The notes beneath the pieces were generated by a model that saw nothing but the letters and a program-made list of their open reading frames with translations, ran no database searches and was not told the origin of the DNA. Below are positions 50,299-58,679 of a stretch of 64,000 nucleotides of DNA, piece after piece; the stretch's first letter is position 1, and each line of letters starts with the position of its first letter. The position numbers and the translations under genes are program-made. Source of the DNA: Egicoccus sp. AB-alg6-2 (GTDB lineage: Bacteria; Actinomycetota; Nitriliruptoria; Nitriliruptorales; Nitriliruptoraceae); NCBI RefSeq assembly GCF_041821025.1, contig NZ_JBGUAY010000010.1, positions 1 to 64,000 of the forward strand. Direction: 5' to 3'.

Positions 50299-51420
50299 CT
50301 ACTGGAAGTAGGTCGCGACCTCGTCGTCGGACAGCATGACGTCGACGGAGTAGCCGTCCGGCTGGTCCTCGACCTCGGCGAGCCACTCCTCGAGTTCGGC
50401 GTTGGTGACGCTGTCGGGCATCGGCAGCAGGATGGTGTTGCCGTCGGTCAGCTGGCTCTCGTCGAGCTGGCCGCCCTGCAGCTCCCGCATGGCGATGCGC
50501 AACGCGGTCACGCCGACGCCGGGCGGGTTCACGACGCCGATGGTGTCGACGTCGTGTTCCTGCCAGAGGCGCATGTAGCCGGCACGCGCCTCACCGGTGG
50601 TGACCAGGTCGAGGCGGTCCGCGTCGACGAGCGCCCGCAGGACACCCTCGGCCACACCGTCCTGCGCCCAGACGCCGTCGATGTCGTCGCCGTACTGCGC
50701 GAGCAGGTCGGCCATCACGGTCGCCCCTTCGCTCTGGCTCCAGTTCGCGTTGGCCTGGGTCACGATCTCGACCCCGGCCTCCTCGAGCACCTCGGTCGCA
50801 CCGCTCCAGCGCGCCTCGTTGGCCGGGTGGCCGGCGATGCCGTTGACCCCGACGACCCGACCGCCCTCGCCGACCTGCTCCGCGAGCCAGCGCGCCGAGA
50901 TCTTGGCCCACTCGTTCTGGTCGATGACGACGTTGGTGACACTCTCGGCCGTGACGGCCTGGTCGATCGCGTAGATCCTGACCCCGGCCTCGGCCGCCTC
51001 GTCGAAGGCGGCATTGAGGGCATCCGGCGAGTTCGGGTTGATGATGATGGCGTCGACGCCCGCGTTGACCAGGTTGCGGATCTGCTGGATCTGCCCGTCG
51101 ACGTCCACGTCGGCGGACTCGATGATCAACTCGTCGACGAGGCCCTGCTCCTCGTACTCCTCGAACGCGGCCTCGATGTTGGCCAGCATCTGGGTCCGCC
51201 ACTCCGATCCGGTGAATCCGTTGGAGACGCCGATCGTGAACGGGCCGGCGTCGCCGCCTTCACCGGCGTCGCCGTCCGTCGTCCCCGGATCCTCGGTGTC
51301 GTCTCCGGCGGTCGGTTCGCCGTCCGTCTGGTCGCCACCGCCCCCGCAGCCCGTCAGCACGAGCGCGAACAGGGCCGCGAGCGCGACCACTCCCTTCCTC
51401 TTCGAACGCGTGAAGCGCAT
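50299..51420 (-). CDS. Sugar ABC transporter substrate-binding lipoprotein
   Basis: This 373-residue protein has a lipoprotein signal (ALAALFALVLTGC), an acidic Asp/Thr/Gly linker to about residue 58, and a periplasmic binding protein type 1 domain: FTIGVSNGFTGSEWRTQMLANIEAAFEEY, QIRNLVNAGVDAIIINPNSPDAL, YAIDQAV, VVGVNGIAGHPANEARW. The HPANxxR portion faces sugar in related proteins. The ligand is probably a pentose, hexose or polyol. GGGAGGGAACGG precedes the ATG. Highest-expressed gene of the operon, judged by the hairpin after it. Confidence 0.92.
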   Translation of the reverse strand: MRFTRSKRKGVVALAALFALVLTGCGGGGDQTDGEPTAGDDTEDPGTTDGDAGEGGDAGPFTIGVSNGFTGSEWRTQMLANIEAAFEEYEEQGLVDELIIESADVDVDGQIQQIRNLVNAGVDAIIINPNSPDALNAAFDEAAEAGVRIYAIDQAVTAESVTNVVIDQNEWAKISARWLAEQVGEGGRVVGVNGIAGHPANEARWSGATEVLEEAGVEIVTQANANWSQSEGATVMADLLAQYGDDIDGVWAQDGVAEGVLRALVDADRLDLVTTGEARAGYMRLWQEHDVDTIGVVNPPGVGVTALRIAMRELQGGQLDESQLTDGNTILLPMPDSVTNAELEEWLAEVEDQPDGYSVDVMLSDDEVATYFQ

Positions 51421-51508
51421 CCGTTCCCTCCCTGTGATGTCCCGCCGCCCGGGGGCGGCCTGCCGGGCGGATGCCCGAACGCTTGGTCGGCGGCCGCAGC
51501 CGCACGGG

Positions 51509-52729
51509 TCAGTTCGCGGCGCGGTCCGCCGCGGCCGTGGTCACGAGTTCGTCCACCGTGGCGGGCGCGAGCAGGTGTTCGACCACCATCGCGCTGGCGC
51601 CACGGATGCCGGCGCCGTCGCCGAGCTGCGAGTGCACGACCCGCAGGTGGCGCGTGGCCAGGGGCAGCGAGCGCTGGTAGACGACCTCGCGGATGCCGGC
51701 GAGCAGCGGCTCGTGGGCGTTCGCGACGTCGCCACCGATGACGATGACCGCCGGGTTGAAGAAGTTCACCGCGGCCGCCAGCACGTGGCCCAAGGTCCGG
51801 CCCGCGTCGCGGACCATCCGGATGGCGTCGCGGTCGCCGGCGGCGACCAGCTCGACGACGGCGCGTGCGTTTCGCGTGTCGTGGCCGGCGGCGCGCAATC
51901 GGTCGGCCAATGCCTGCCCACCCGCGATCGCCTCGACGCAGGCGACGTTGCCGCAACGGCAGACCGCGTCCTCGTAGCCCGGTACCTGCACGTGCCCGAG
52001 GTCGCCGGCGGCTCCCTGCGCACCGCGGTGGATGCGCCCCGACGCGACGATCCCGCAGCCGATACCCGTCCCGACCTTGATGAACAGCAGGTCGTCGACC
52101 GAGCGGCGGAACGAGGTCCAGTACTCACCGAGGGCCATGATGTTGACGTCGTTGTCCACCAGCACCGGCGCACCGGGGAACCGCTCCGCGAAGTGCTCGG
52201 GGATGGGATAGGCGTCCCAGCCCGGCATGATCGGCGGCGAGACCGGACGTCCGGAGTCGTGTTCCACCGGCCCGGGCACGCCGATCCCCACACCGCGGAC
52301 CTCGTCGGCGGAGCGTCCGATCGAGGACAACAGGTCGGCGAAGTGCGCGCCGAGCCAGTCGAGCACCGCGCCCGGGCCGGCGGCGATGTCGACGTCCTCG
52401 GCCACCTCAGCCAGGACGGCGCCGGCGAGGTCGGTGACCCCGACCCGCGCGTGGGTCGCCCCGAGGTCTCCCACCAGGACCAGCCCTGCGTCGGGCCGGA
52501 AGCGCAGGCGGGTGGCGGGCCGCCCACCCGTCGAAGCCGTGGCCCCGTCCTCGATGACCAGGCCGGTGGCGAGCAGCGCATCGACGCGCTGGGCGACCGT
52601 GCTGCGCGCCAGACCGGTAATGGCTGCGAGCTGGGGACGTGTCGAGGCTGAACCGGCGCGCAACAGCGTCAGCAGGTGGCCCGGCGAACCCGCCTGCACC
52701 CCGTCCGGCAACGCGACCACTTCTCCCAT
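51509..52729 (-). CDS. ROK-family transcriptional regulator
   Basis: This 406-residue protein has an N-terminal winged helix (HLLTLLRAGSASTRPQLAAITGLARSTVAQRVDALLATGLV, residues 17-58) and a ROK sugar-binding domain with VGDLGATHARVGVTDL, VDNDVNIMALGE, FIKVGTGIGCGIV, and an intact zinc motif CRCGNVACVEAIAGG. Similar to NagC/XylR repressors. It is first in the minus-strand sugar cluster with 88 bases before the binding-protein gene. It is likely to repress the operon until a sugar binds. Confidence 0.9.
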   Translation of the reverse strand: MGEVVALPDGVQAGSPGHLLTLLRAGSASTRPQLAAITGLARSTVAQRVDALLATGLVIEDGATASTGGRPATRLRFRPDAGLVLVGDLGATHARVGVTDLAGAVLAEVAEDVDIAAGPGAVLDWLGAHFADLLSSIGRSADEVRGVGIGVPGPVEHDSGRPVSPPIMPGWDAYPIPEHFAERFPGAPVLVDNDVNIMALGEYWTSFRRSVDDLLFIKVGTGIGCGIVASGRIHRGAQGAAGDLGHVQVPGYEDAVCRCGNVACVEAIAGGQALADRLRAAGHDTRNARAVVELVAAGDRDAIRMVRDAGRTLGHVLAAAVNFFNPAVIVIGGDVANAHEPLLAGIREVVYQRSLPLATRHLRVVHSQLGDGAGIRGASAMVVEHLLAPATVDELVTTAAADRAAN

Positions 52730-52757
52730 GCGCACAGACAATCACGTCGATCTTGTG

Positions 52758-52784
52758 CCTGTCAACAAAACAAAGTTCGACAGG
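52758..52784. promoter_or_regulatory. Inverted repeat upstream of the ROK regulator
   Basis: CCTGTCAAC and GTTCGACAGG form an imperfect inverted repeat around an AT-rich centre (AAAACAAA), unusual in this GC-rich region. On the minus strand TTGACA (52766-52761) lies inside it and could be the -35 box of the regulator gene. This fits autoregulation by the ROK protein. Confidence 0.5.
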
Positions 52785-52907
52785 CCGACGGACGATGTTC
52801 GTGCCGGACCGGCCTCCGTCCGTCCCGGCGCGGCCGTCCGCTGATCGCCTGCGGCGTCTACCGTGGTGGCGAACGAGGACGACCCTCCCCGCCGAGAAGG
52901 AGCGCCC

Positions 52908-53366
52908 GTGGGACTCAACATCCAGGACCTCGCCATCTCGAGCCCCGAGTTCGACCACCTGGGCCGACTCGCGGACCGACACGCCAACGACGGGGGCAAC
53001 GAACAGCCGGCGTTGCGCATCGACGGTGTGCCCGAGGGCACGGTCGAGCTCGCCGTGATCTGCCACGACCCCGACGCGCCGCTGCCCGACGGCTTCACGC
53101 ACTGGGTGCTGTACGGCATCCCCGCCGACACCGGCGAGCTGGCGCCGGGAGCCGACGACCGGTTCCGGCCCGGGACCAACGACTTCGGCGCCCCGGGGTA
53201 CGGCGGCCCGCAGCCCCCGGCGGGCCACGGGCCGCACCACTACTACTTCTGGGTGTACGCGCTCTCGCGCCGCGTCGATGGTGCGCCGAGCCGTCGTGAA
53301 TTCCTCGACGCCTACGGCGATGCGATCATCGAACAGAACCGGGTCGTCGGCGTCTACGAGAACTAG
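52908..53366 (+). CDS. YbhB/YbcL-type PEBP-fold protein
   Basis: This 152-residue protein belongs to the phosphatidylethanolamine-binding/Raf kinase inhibitor-like family. Motifs: PALRIDGVPEGTVELAVICHDPDAP (ligand-site DPDAP), THWVLYGIPADTGEL, and GGPQPPAGHGPHHYYFWVYAL (the GxHxYxF element). GTG start at 52908 with GAAGGAG upstream. The function of bacterial members is unclear. It begins a plus-strand run with Mut7-C and RNB proteins. Confidence 0.93.
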   Translation: MGLNIQDLAISSPEFDHLGRLADRHANDGGNEQPALRIDGVPEGTVELAVICHDPDAPLPDGFTHWVLYGIPADTGELAPGADDRFRPGTNDFGAPGYGGPQPPAGHGPHHYYFWVYALSRRVDGAPSRREFLDAYGDAIIEQNRVVGVYEN

Positions 53367-53381
53367 CGCAGTGAGGCTGCC

Positions 53382-54149
53382 GTGCACGTCGGCCGGGTGG
53401 TGGTCCGCTGCTATGCCACCCTGCTCGCACTGGCCGGCGAGCCCGAACAACAGGTCCCGATCGGCTCGACGCGCTCCGTCAAGGACGTCGTCGAGTCGAT
53501 CGGCGTCCCCCACGTCGAGGTGGGACTGCTCGTCGTGGACGGCGTCGCCGTCGGCTTCGACCACCTGCTCCACGGTGGCGAACGAGTTGCCGTCTATCCC
53601 CCGTTCACCGCGTTGCCGCCCGCGGGTGGCCTCGACCTGTTCCCCGAACCGCCGGATCCACGCCGCTTCGTCCTCGACGTCCATCTCGGCACGCTCGCCC
53701 GCCGGCTGCGCTGGCTCGGCTTCGACACCTGGTGGTCCAACGACGCCGACGACGACGAGCTCGCCGTCGTTGCCGTGACGCAACGACGCATCCTCCTCAG
53801 CCGCGACCGCGGCCTGCTCATGCGCCGTGCCGTCGTCCACGGGTACTGCCCCCGGTCGGACGACCCGGAGCTGCAGTTGCTGGAGGTCGCCGAGCGTTAC
53901 CGCCTCGCACCCCGGCTGGCTCCGGGCACGCGCTGCATCCGGTGCAACGGCGCCCTGGTCGAGGTGACCAAGGGCGCCGTCGCCGACCGACTCCCGCCAC
54001 GCGTACGCGAGGGCCAGGACGAGTTCCGCCGTTGCGAGGACTGCGACCAGGTGTACTGGCCCGGCACCCACCACGACCCGCTGCAGCGCGTGACCTGCCG
54101 CGCCCAGGGCCGTCGGCCCACGGACGGGTTCCCACCCGCCCCCCGATAG
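53382..54149 (+). CDS. Mut7-C RNase domain protein with ubiquitin-like N-terminus
   Basis: This 255-residue protein has an N-terminal MoaD/ThiS-like ubiquitin domain (Mut7-C ubiquitin; VVVRCYATLLALAG to GERVAVYPPF) and a C-terminal Mut7-C RNase domain of PIN type: RRFVLDVHLGTLARRLRWLGFDTWW with the first Asp, ILLSRDRGLLMRR, then a zinc ribbon (CIRCNG, CEDCDQVYW). Such proteins are predicted RNases. The GTG at 53382 lies 15 bases after ybhB. The next gene encodes an exoribonuclease, suggesting joint RNA turnover. Confidence 0.9.
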   Translation: MHVGRVVVRCYATLLALAGEPEQQVPIGSTRSVKDVVESIGVPHVEVGLLVVDGVAVGFDHLLHGGERVAVYPPFTALPPAGGLDLFPEPPDPRRFVLDVHLGTLARRLRWLGFDTWWSNDADDDELAVVAVTQRRILLSRDRGLLMRRAVVHGYCPRSDDPELQLLEVAERYRLAPRLAPGTRCIRCNGALVEVTKGAVADRLPPRVREGQDEFRRCEDCDQVYWPGTHHDPLQRVTCRAQGRRPTDGFPPAPR

Positions 54150-54201
54150 CTGCCACACTGCGCCCCACCGAACTTCGCCCCGATCGAAGGCGCCCCCAGC
54201 C

Positions 54202-56295
54202 GTGCAGGTCCGTGCCCGCTTCCGTCCCCATCCGCGAGGCTTCGGCTTCCTGACCCTCGTCGCCGGCGATGGCGCGACGCCGATCGAGGTCACCGGCAAC
54301 CAGGCCGACGGCACGCCGCGCACGGTGGACTCGGCGTTCGTCCCGCCTCCGGTCGCCTCGGCGTTCCTGGCCGACGACCTCGTCGATGCCACGATCACCT
54401 TCGACGAGAAGGGCGCGGGCGTCGAGACCATGACGCTCGTCGAGCGCGTGCGCCGGATGCTGGTCGGCCGGGTGCAGCAGGGACCCGGCCGGCTCGTGCT
54501 CGAGCCCGACCCGGCGATCGGCAGCGGCTGGGTCCGGCTCGACCCGGCCCTCGCCCAGCGGCTGCAGACCCAGGTCGGCCGCCAGGTCGTGCTCCTCGCC
54601 GTGGACGGCGAGGACGGCGCGCCACTCGGCAAGGCACTCGTCGCCGGCCCCCACGTCACCGGCTCACCGCAGGCCGTACGCGCCGCGGCGGTGGTCGTGG
54701 CGCTCGGACGCGCGGCACCGTCGTTGGTCCCCGGCGGGCCCGCCGCCGCGGGGCTGGACCCCGTGCAGGCCGCCGCCACCCACACCCGGGTCGTCGGACT
54801 GCTCGCCGGCGGCGGTCGCGGCGGCGCCGAAGGCCTCGCCGTCGACGGGCCGATCCCCGGAGCCGACCTGCCGGCGACCGACCGCACCGACGAGGCGTGC
54901 ATCACCATCGACGACGCGGGCGCACGCGATCTCGACGATGCGATCTCGGCCACCTGGGCGGGCGGTGAGGCGCCGGTGGCCATCGCCGTCCACATCGCGG
55001 ATGCGGCCGGCACGGTCGGTATCGATTCCCCCGCGGACCGGTACGCCCGCACGGTGGCGTCCAGCGCCTATCTCGCGTCGGGCGCCAACGCCCCGATGCT
55101 GGACCCGGCGTTGTCCGAGGAAGCGCTCTCGCTGCTTCCTGACGTCGACCGCCGCGTCGTCTCCATCCGATTCGAGGTGAACCCCGACGGCCGCCTCGGA
55201 CAACCGTCGCTCGAGCTGGCGGTCATCCGCTCACGCGCGAAGTTGACCTACGCCGCCGCCGAGGCGTGGCTGCAGGGCGACCGCGAACCGGTCCACCAGA
55301 TCGCCGGCGACCAGGCCGACGTTGTCGGGCCGGTGCTCACCGCGGTGATCGAGGCCGCACGCCGCCTCGGGGTCGAACGCGACACCCGCGCCACCTTCGA
55401 GGACCTGTTCGCACCCGCCGAGGTCACCCCGGCCGTCGTCGACGGCAAGCTCACCACGGTCGAGGCCGAACCCCACGCGGACGCCTACCGGCTCGTCGAA
55501 CGGCTCATGGTCGCGGCCAACGAGGGCGTCGCCGGCTGGCTGGTGGACGGCGGAGTACCGGCGCTGTACCGGGCCCACGTCGGTGTCGACCCCGAACGGC
55601 GTGAACGCCTGCGCGCGGCCGCGGAGCTCGCCGGCGCCTCGGTCCCGGCGCTCGAGGACGGCACCGAGGACGCCGACGCGGTGGTCGCCCAGGTCCTGGC
55701 CGAGGTGGATCGCCTGGCAGCCGAGGGCCGCGAGGAGGAGCGCGACCTGCTGGTCGCGGCGGCCACCGGCGCGACGGCGCGCGCGACCTACGAGCCCGAT
55801 CCCTCGTCGCACGTCGGTCTCGCCTCGGCCGCCTACTGCCACTTCACCTCCCCGATCCGTCGCTATGCCGACCTGACCGTCCACCGGCAGGTCCGCGCGC
55901 GACTGGCCGGCGAGACGCCCCCGCTCACCGTCGAGGACCTGCGGGGGCTGGCCGGCTGGCTCGACGCGCGTGCCGGGGCGATCAACTTCCTGCAGGCCCG
56001 CGAGCGCGGTGACCTGTGGTCGCGACTGCTCGACCGTGGCTTCCTCGACCGTCCCGAGACCGCCGTCGTCACCGGTGTGACCACCAACGGGCTCAGGATC
56101 CGCCTGCCGCGCCTGGGACTCGGAGGGTTCGTGACCGCCGAGCGGGCCCTGGACCTGCCCGCCCGCGAACGGGGCCACCTCGAGGTGGACGAGCACGGAC
56201 TGGCCACCACGTCGGGGCCGTGGCGGATGGGGACCCGCATCCAGGTCCGCTTCGTCGGACTCGACGACACCGGCCGCGCCAACTGGAGGCTGTGA
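54202..56295 (+). CDS. RNB-domain exoribonuclease (RNase II/R family)
   Basis: This 697-residue 3'-5' exoribonuclease has a short N-terminal cold-shock-like OB domain (MQVRARFRPHPRGFGFL) and the catalytic RNB domain with the Asp cluster in ITIDDAGARDLDDAIS (Asp237, 238, 243, 245, 246), DSPADRYARTVASSAYL and YCHFTSPIRRYADLTVHRQV. The C-terminal S1-like region (VVTGVTTNGLRIRLPRLGLGGFV) is short. It is smaller than RNase R (about 800) and lacks the long basic tail. Start at GTG 54202, downstream of the Mut7-C gene. Confidence 0.93.
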   Translation: MQVRARFRPHPRGFGFLTLVAGDGATPIEVTGNQADGTPRTVDSAFVPPPVASAFLADDLVDATITFDEKGAGVETMTLVERVRRMLVGRVQQGPGRLVLEPDPAIGSGWVRLDPALAQRLQTQVGRQVVLLAVDGEDGAPLGKALVAGPHVTGSPQAVRAAAVVVALGRAAPSLVPGGPAAAGLDPVQAAATHTRVVGLLAGGGRGGAEGLAVDGPIPGADLPATDRTDEACITIDDAGARDLDDAISATWAGGEAPVAIAVHIADAAGTVGIDSPADRYARTVASSAYLASGANAPMLDPALSEEALSLLPDVDRRVVSIRFEVNPDGRLGQPSLELAVIRSRAKLTYAAAEAWLQGDREPVHQIAGDQADVVGPVLTAVIEAARRLGVERDTRATFEDLFAPAEVTPAVVDGKLTTVEAEPHADAYRLVERLMVAANEGVAGWLVDGGVPALYRAHVGVDPERRERLRAAAELAGASVPALEDGTEDADAVVAQVLAEVDRLAAEGREEERDLLVAAATGATARATYEPDPSSHVGLASAAYCHFTSPIRRYADLTVHRQVRARLAGETPPLTVEDLRGLAGWLDARAGAINFLQARERGDLWSRLLDRGFLDRPETAVVTGVTTNGLRIRLPRLGLGGFVTAERALDLPARERGHLEVDEHGLATTSGPWRMGTRIQVRFVGLDDTGRANWRL

Positions 56296-56297
56296 TC

Positions 56298-56834
56298 ATG
56301 GGTGAGCTGCTCGAGGTCAACGACCACACTCCCGACGTCGCCCCCGACGCGTTCGTGGCCGACTCGGCCACGGTCGCGGGCAACGTCCGGGTCGGCCCGC
56401 GCGCCTCGATCTGGTTCGGCAGCGTCGTCCGCTCCGAGTTCGCGCCGGTCACGATCGGCGCCGAGAGCAACCTGCAGGATCTGACCGTCGTGCACGCCGA
56501 TCCGAACTTCCCGGTCACGATCGGCGACCGGGTCACGGTCGGTCACCGCGTGATCCTGCACGGGTGCACCATCGGCGACGACGTCCTCGTCGGCATGGGC
56601 GCCGTGGTCATGAACGGCGCGGTCGTCGGCGAGGGCGCGGTCGTCGCCGCGGGCGCCGTCGTGACGGAGGGGACCCAGGTTCCGCCCCGGACCATCGCGA
56701 TGGGGGTCCCCGCCAAGATCGTCGAACGCCCGGTCCCCGAGGTCCCGCGTCCGAACGTCGCGGGGTACGTCCACCTCGCCCAGCTGTACCGCGACGCGAC
56801 GCCGCACGCGTCCGATCCCACCCCGGCCGGCTGA
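56298..56834 (+). CDS. Gamma-class carbonic anhydrase-like protein
   Basis: This 178-residue left-handed beta-helix protein has hexapeptide repeats from residue 20 to 140 and the three zinc histidines His66 (VVHAD), His83 and His88 (VGHRVILHG) with correct spacing. The acidic loop of archaeal Cam is missing, as in the YrdA/CaiE-like group, so activity is uncertain. ATG at 56298, three bases after the exonuclease stop. Confidence 0.92.
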   Translation: MGELLEVNDHTPDVAPDAFVADSATVAGNVRVGPRASIWFGSVVRSEFAPVTIGAESNLQDLTVVHADPNFPVTIGDRVTVGHRVILHGCTIGDDVLVGMGAVVMNGAVVGEGAVVAAGAVVTEGTQVPPRTIAMGVPAKIVERPVPEVPRPNVAGYVHLAQLYRDATPHASDPTPAG

Positions 56835-56856
56835 GCCGACGACGAGGAGCACCCCC

Positions 56857-57993
56857 GTGCGTATCGGGATCCTGACCGGCGGCGGTGACGTGCCCGGCGT
56901 GAACCGCTGCCTGAAGGCCTTCGTCGAGCGCGTGGCCCTTGACGGCCACGAGGTGATCGGCATCCGGCGGGGGTGGGCCGGGCTGGTCGACTACGACCTC
57001 GACGACCCCGAGGGCTCCGCCGAACGCTCGCTGTACGCGCTCGACGTCGAGCGGGTGCGAACGATCGACCGCTCCGGCGGCACGGTGCTGCACACCTCCC
57101 GCGTCGACCCCTCCCGGGTCGAGCCGTTCGAGTTGCCCCACTTCCTCGCCCATCGCCAACTCGGGGACGGACCCTACGACGTCACGGCGCACATCCTCAC
57201 GGTGGTCGACGGGCTGCAACTGGACGCCATCGTGGCCATCGGCGGGCACGACACGCTGGTCTACGCGCTGCGACTGCACCACGAGGGGGTGCCCGTCATC
57301 GGGATCCCGAAGACCATGGACAACGACGTCCACGGCACCGACTACTGCCTCGGGTTCTCCACGGCCGTCACCCGAAGCGTCGAGTTCATCCACCAGCTGC
57401 GGACGTCGACGGGGTCGCACGAACGCATCGCCGTCGTCGAGTTGTTCGGACGCCACTCCGGCGAGACCTCGTTGGTGGCCGCTTATCTCGCCAGCGCGGA
57501 CCGGGCGCTGATCTGCGAGGTGCCCTTCGATCCCGAACGGCTCGCCGCCCTGCTGGTCGAGGACCGTCGCCGCAACCCCAGCCGCTACTCCATGGTGACC
57601 ATCTCCGAGGGAGCCCGCATGATGGGCGAGGAGCCCCCGGTCGTCGATCCCCTCGCCCCGTCCAGCGGCATCGGTGCCGCGACCGGCGCCTTCATCACCC
57701 ACCTCACCGGGCAGGACGTGATCGCCCAGAGCCTGGGGCACCTGATGCGGTCGGGACGACCGGACTCACTGGATCTGATGGCGGCGACCAACTTCGCGGT
57801 CATGGCGGCCGACCTCACCGTCGACGACGAGCGCGGCCGCCTGGTCGGGTTGCAGTCGGGCACCTACGGCGACATGGACCTCGAGGTGATCGACCAGGGC
57901 GTCAAGCGGGTCGACGTCGCCGCGCTCTACGACGCCGACGCCTACCGACCCAAGGTGCGGACGGTCGACGGCAAGCCGATGTTCCTCTACTGA
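56857..57993 (+). CDS. 6-phosphofructokinase, pyrophosphate-type residues
   Basis: This 378-residue phosphofructokinase begins RIGILTGGGDVPGVNR. Two positions that distinguish donors point to pyrophosphate: GGHD (residues 129-132) with Asp where ATP enzymes have Gly, and PKTMDND (151-157) with Lys where ATP enzymes usually have Gly. GGEDT is the form in actinobacterial PPi-PFKs; His131 here in place of Glu or Asp is unusual. The substrate site is in MDNDVHGTDYCLGFSTA and the C-terminal SEGARMMG is typical. GTG start at 56857. It could act reversibly in glycolysis and gluconeogenesis. Confidence 0.88.
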   Translation: MRIGILTGGGDVPGVNRCLKAFVERVALDGHEVIGIRRGWAGLVDYDLDDPEGSAERSLYALDVERVRTIDRSGGTVLHTSRVDPSRVEPFELPHFLAHRQLGDGPYDVTAHILTVVDGLQLDAIVAIGGHDTLVYALRLHHEGVPVIGIPKTMDNDVHGTDYCLGFSTAVTRSVEFIHQLRTSTGSHERIAVVELFGRHSGETSLVAAYLASADRALICEVPFDPERLAALLVEDRRRNPSRYSMVTISEGARMMGEEPPVVDPLAPSSGIGAATGAFITHLTGQDVIAQSLGHLMRSGRPDSLDLMAATNFAVMAADLTVDDERGRLVGLQSGTYGDMDLEVIDQGVKRVDVAALYDADAYRPKVRTVDGKPMFLY

Positions 57994-58026
57994 CCTCGTC
58001 GGGGCACGCAGCGACGAGGTCGGTCC

Positions 58027-58044
58027 CGGGCGCTCCTGCGCCCG
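58027..58044. terminator. Bidirectional terminator hairpin
   Basis: CGGGCGC (58027-58033) and GCGCCCG (58038-58044) around TCCT form a 7-bp stem between two convergent genes, the phosphofructokinase and a minus-strand hypothetical gene whose stop is seven bases away. It can serve both directions. Confidence 0.6.
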
Positions 58045-58050
58045 CGAGGT

Positions 58051-58545
58051 CTACTGCCGGAGCCCGGCGCGCTCCAGGTAGGCGAGTTGGGCGCTGAGGA
58101 TCTCCGTGGCCTCCTGTTCGGGGACCCCGGTGCGCATGGCCACGTCCCGCGCGACGCGGTCGGGGTCGGCGATCGGCGTGCCGTCGGAACTGCGCCGGGC
58201 CACCGGGGGGTTGTAGGGGTCGTAGATCCGGTAGCGGTGGGTCGGTGGCAGCTGCGCCCGTCCGATGACGGCGAGGTACTCCTGCCAGGCGTTGACCACC
58301 TCGTCGATCGCGGTCCGGGTCGCCCCGGTGCGCTCGGCGATGAAGCCCGCCTGCTCGTCGGCGTCGATGCCGGGAAACGCCGTGTCCGGCAGGTCGGCGT
58401 CGGGGTCGACCCCCGGCGGCGTCCACGACGGCCCGAGCGGGACCGGCGCCAACGCCGCGTCACGGCGTCGTTGACTGGCGACGAGCAGTCCGGCGACGGT
58501 CACGACGGCGACCACGCCGACCACCAGCAACAGCACGGGATCCAC
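58051..58545 (-). CDS. Hypothetical single-pass membrane protein
   Basis: This 164-residue protein has one N-terminal membrane helix (residues 4-22, VLLLVVGVVAVVTVAGLLV), then a short linker and a soluble domain: PDTAFPGIDADEQAGFIAERTGATRTAIDEVVNAWQEYLAVIG, which resembles small helical HTH-like segments, THRYRIYDPYNPPVARR, and VARDVAMRTGVPEQEATEILSAQLAYLERAGL. Unrecognised. GTG start at 58545; codon patterning supports a real gene. Confidence 0.6.
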   Translation of the reverse strand: MDPVLLLVVGVVAVVTVAGLLVASQRRRDAALAPVPLGPSWTPPGVDPDADLPDTAFPGIDADEQAGFIAERTGATRTAIDEVVNAWQEYLAVIGRAQLPPTHRYRIYDPYNPPVARRSSDGTPIADPDRVARDVAMRTGVPEQEATEILSAQLAYLERAGLRQ

Positions 58546-58679
58546 GACACTCCTTCGGGCGCGGCTCGACGACGCGACATGGCAGGGTCGCCCACCCTCC
58601 CGGGACCCCGGTCCCAGGAGGTGGCCGTCCGTCGGTGGCCACAGCGGGAACCGAAAGCGTTCCTCCGCCGCCGACCGCG

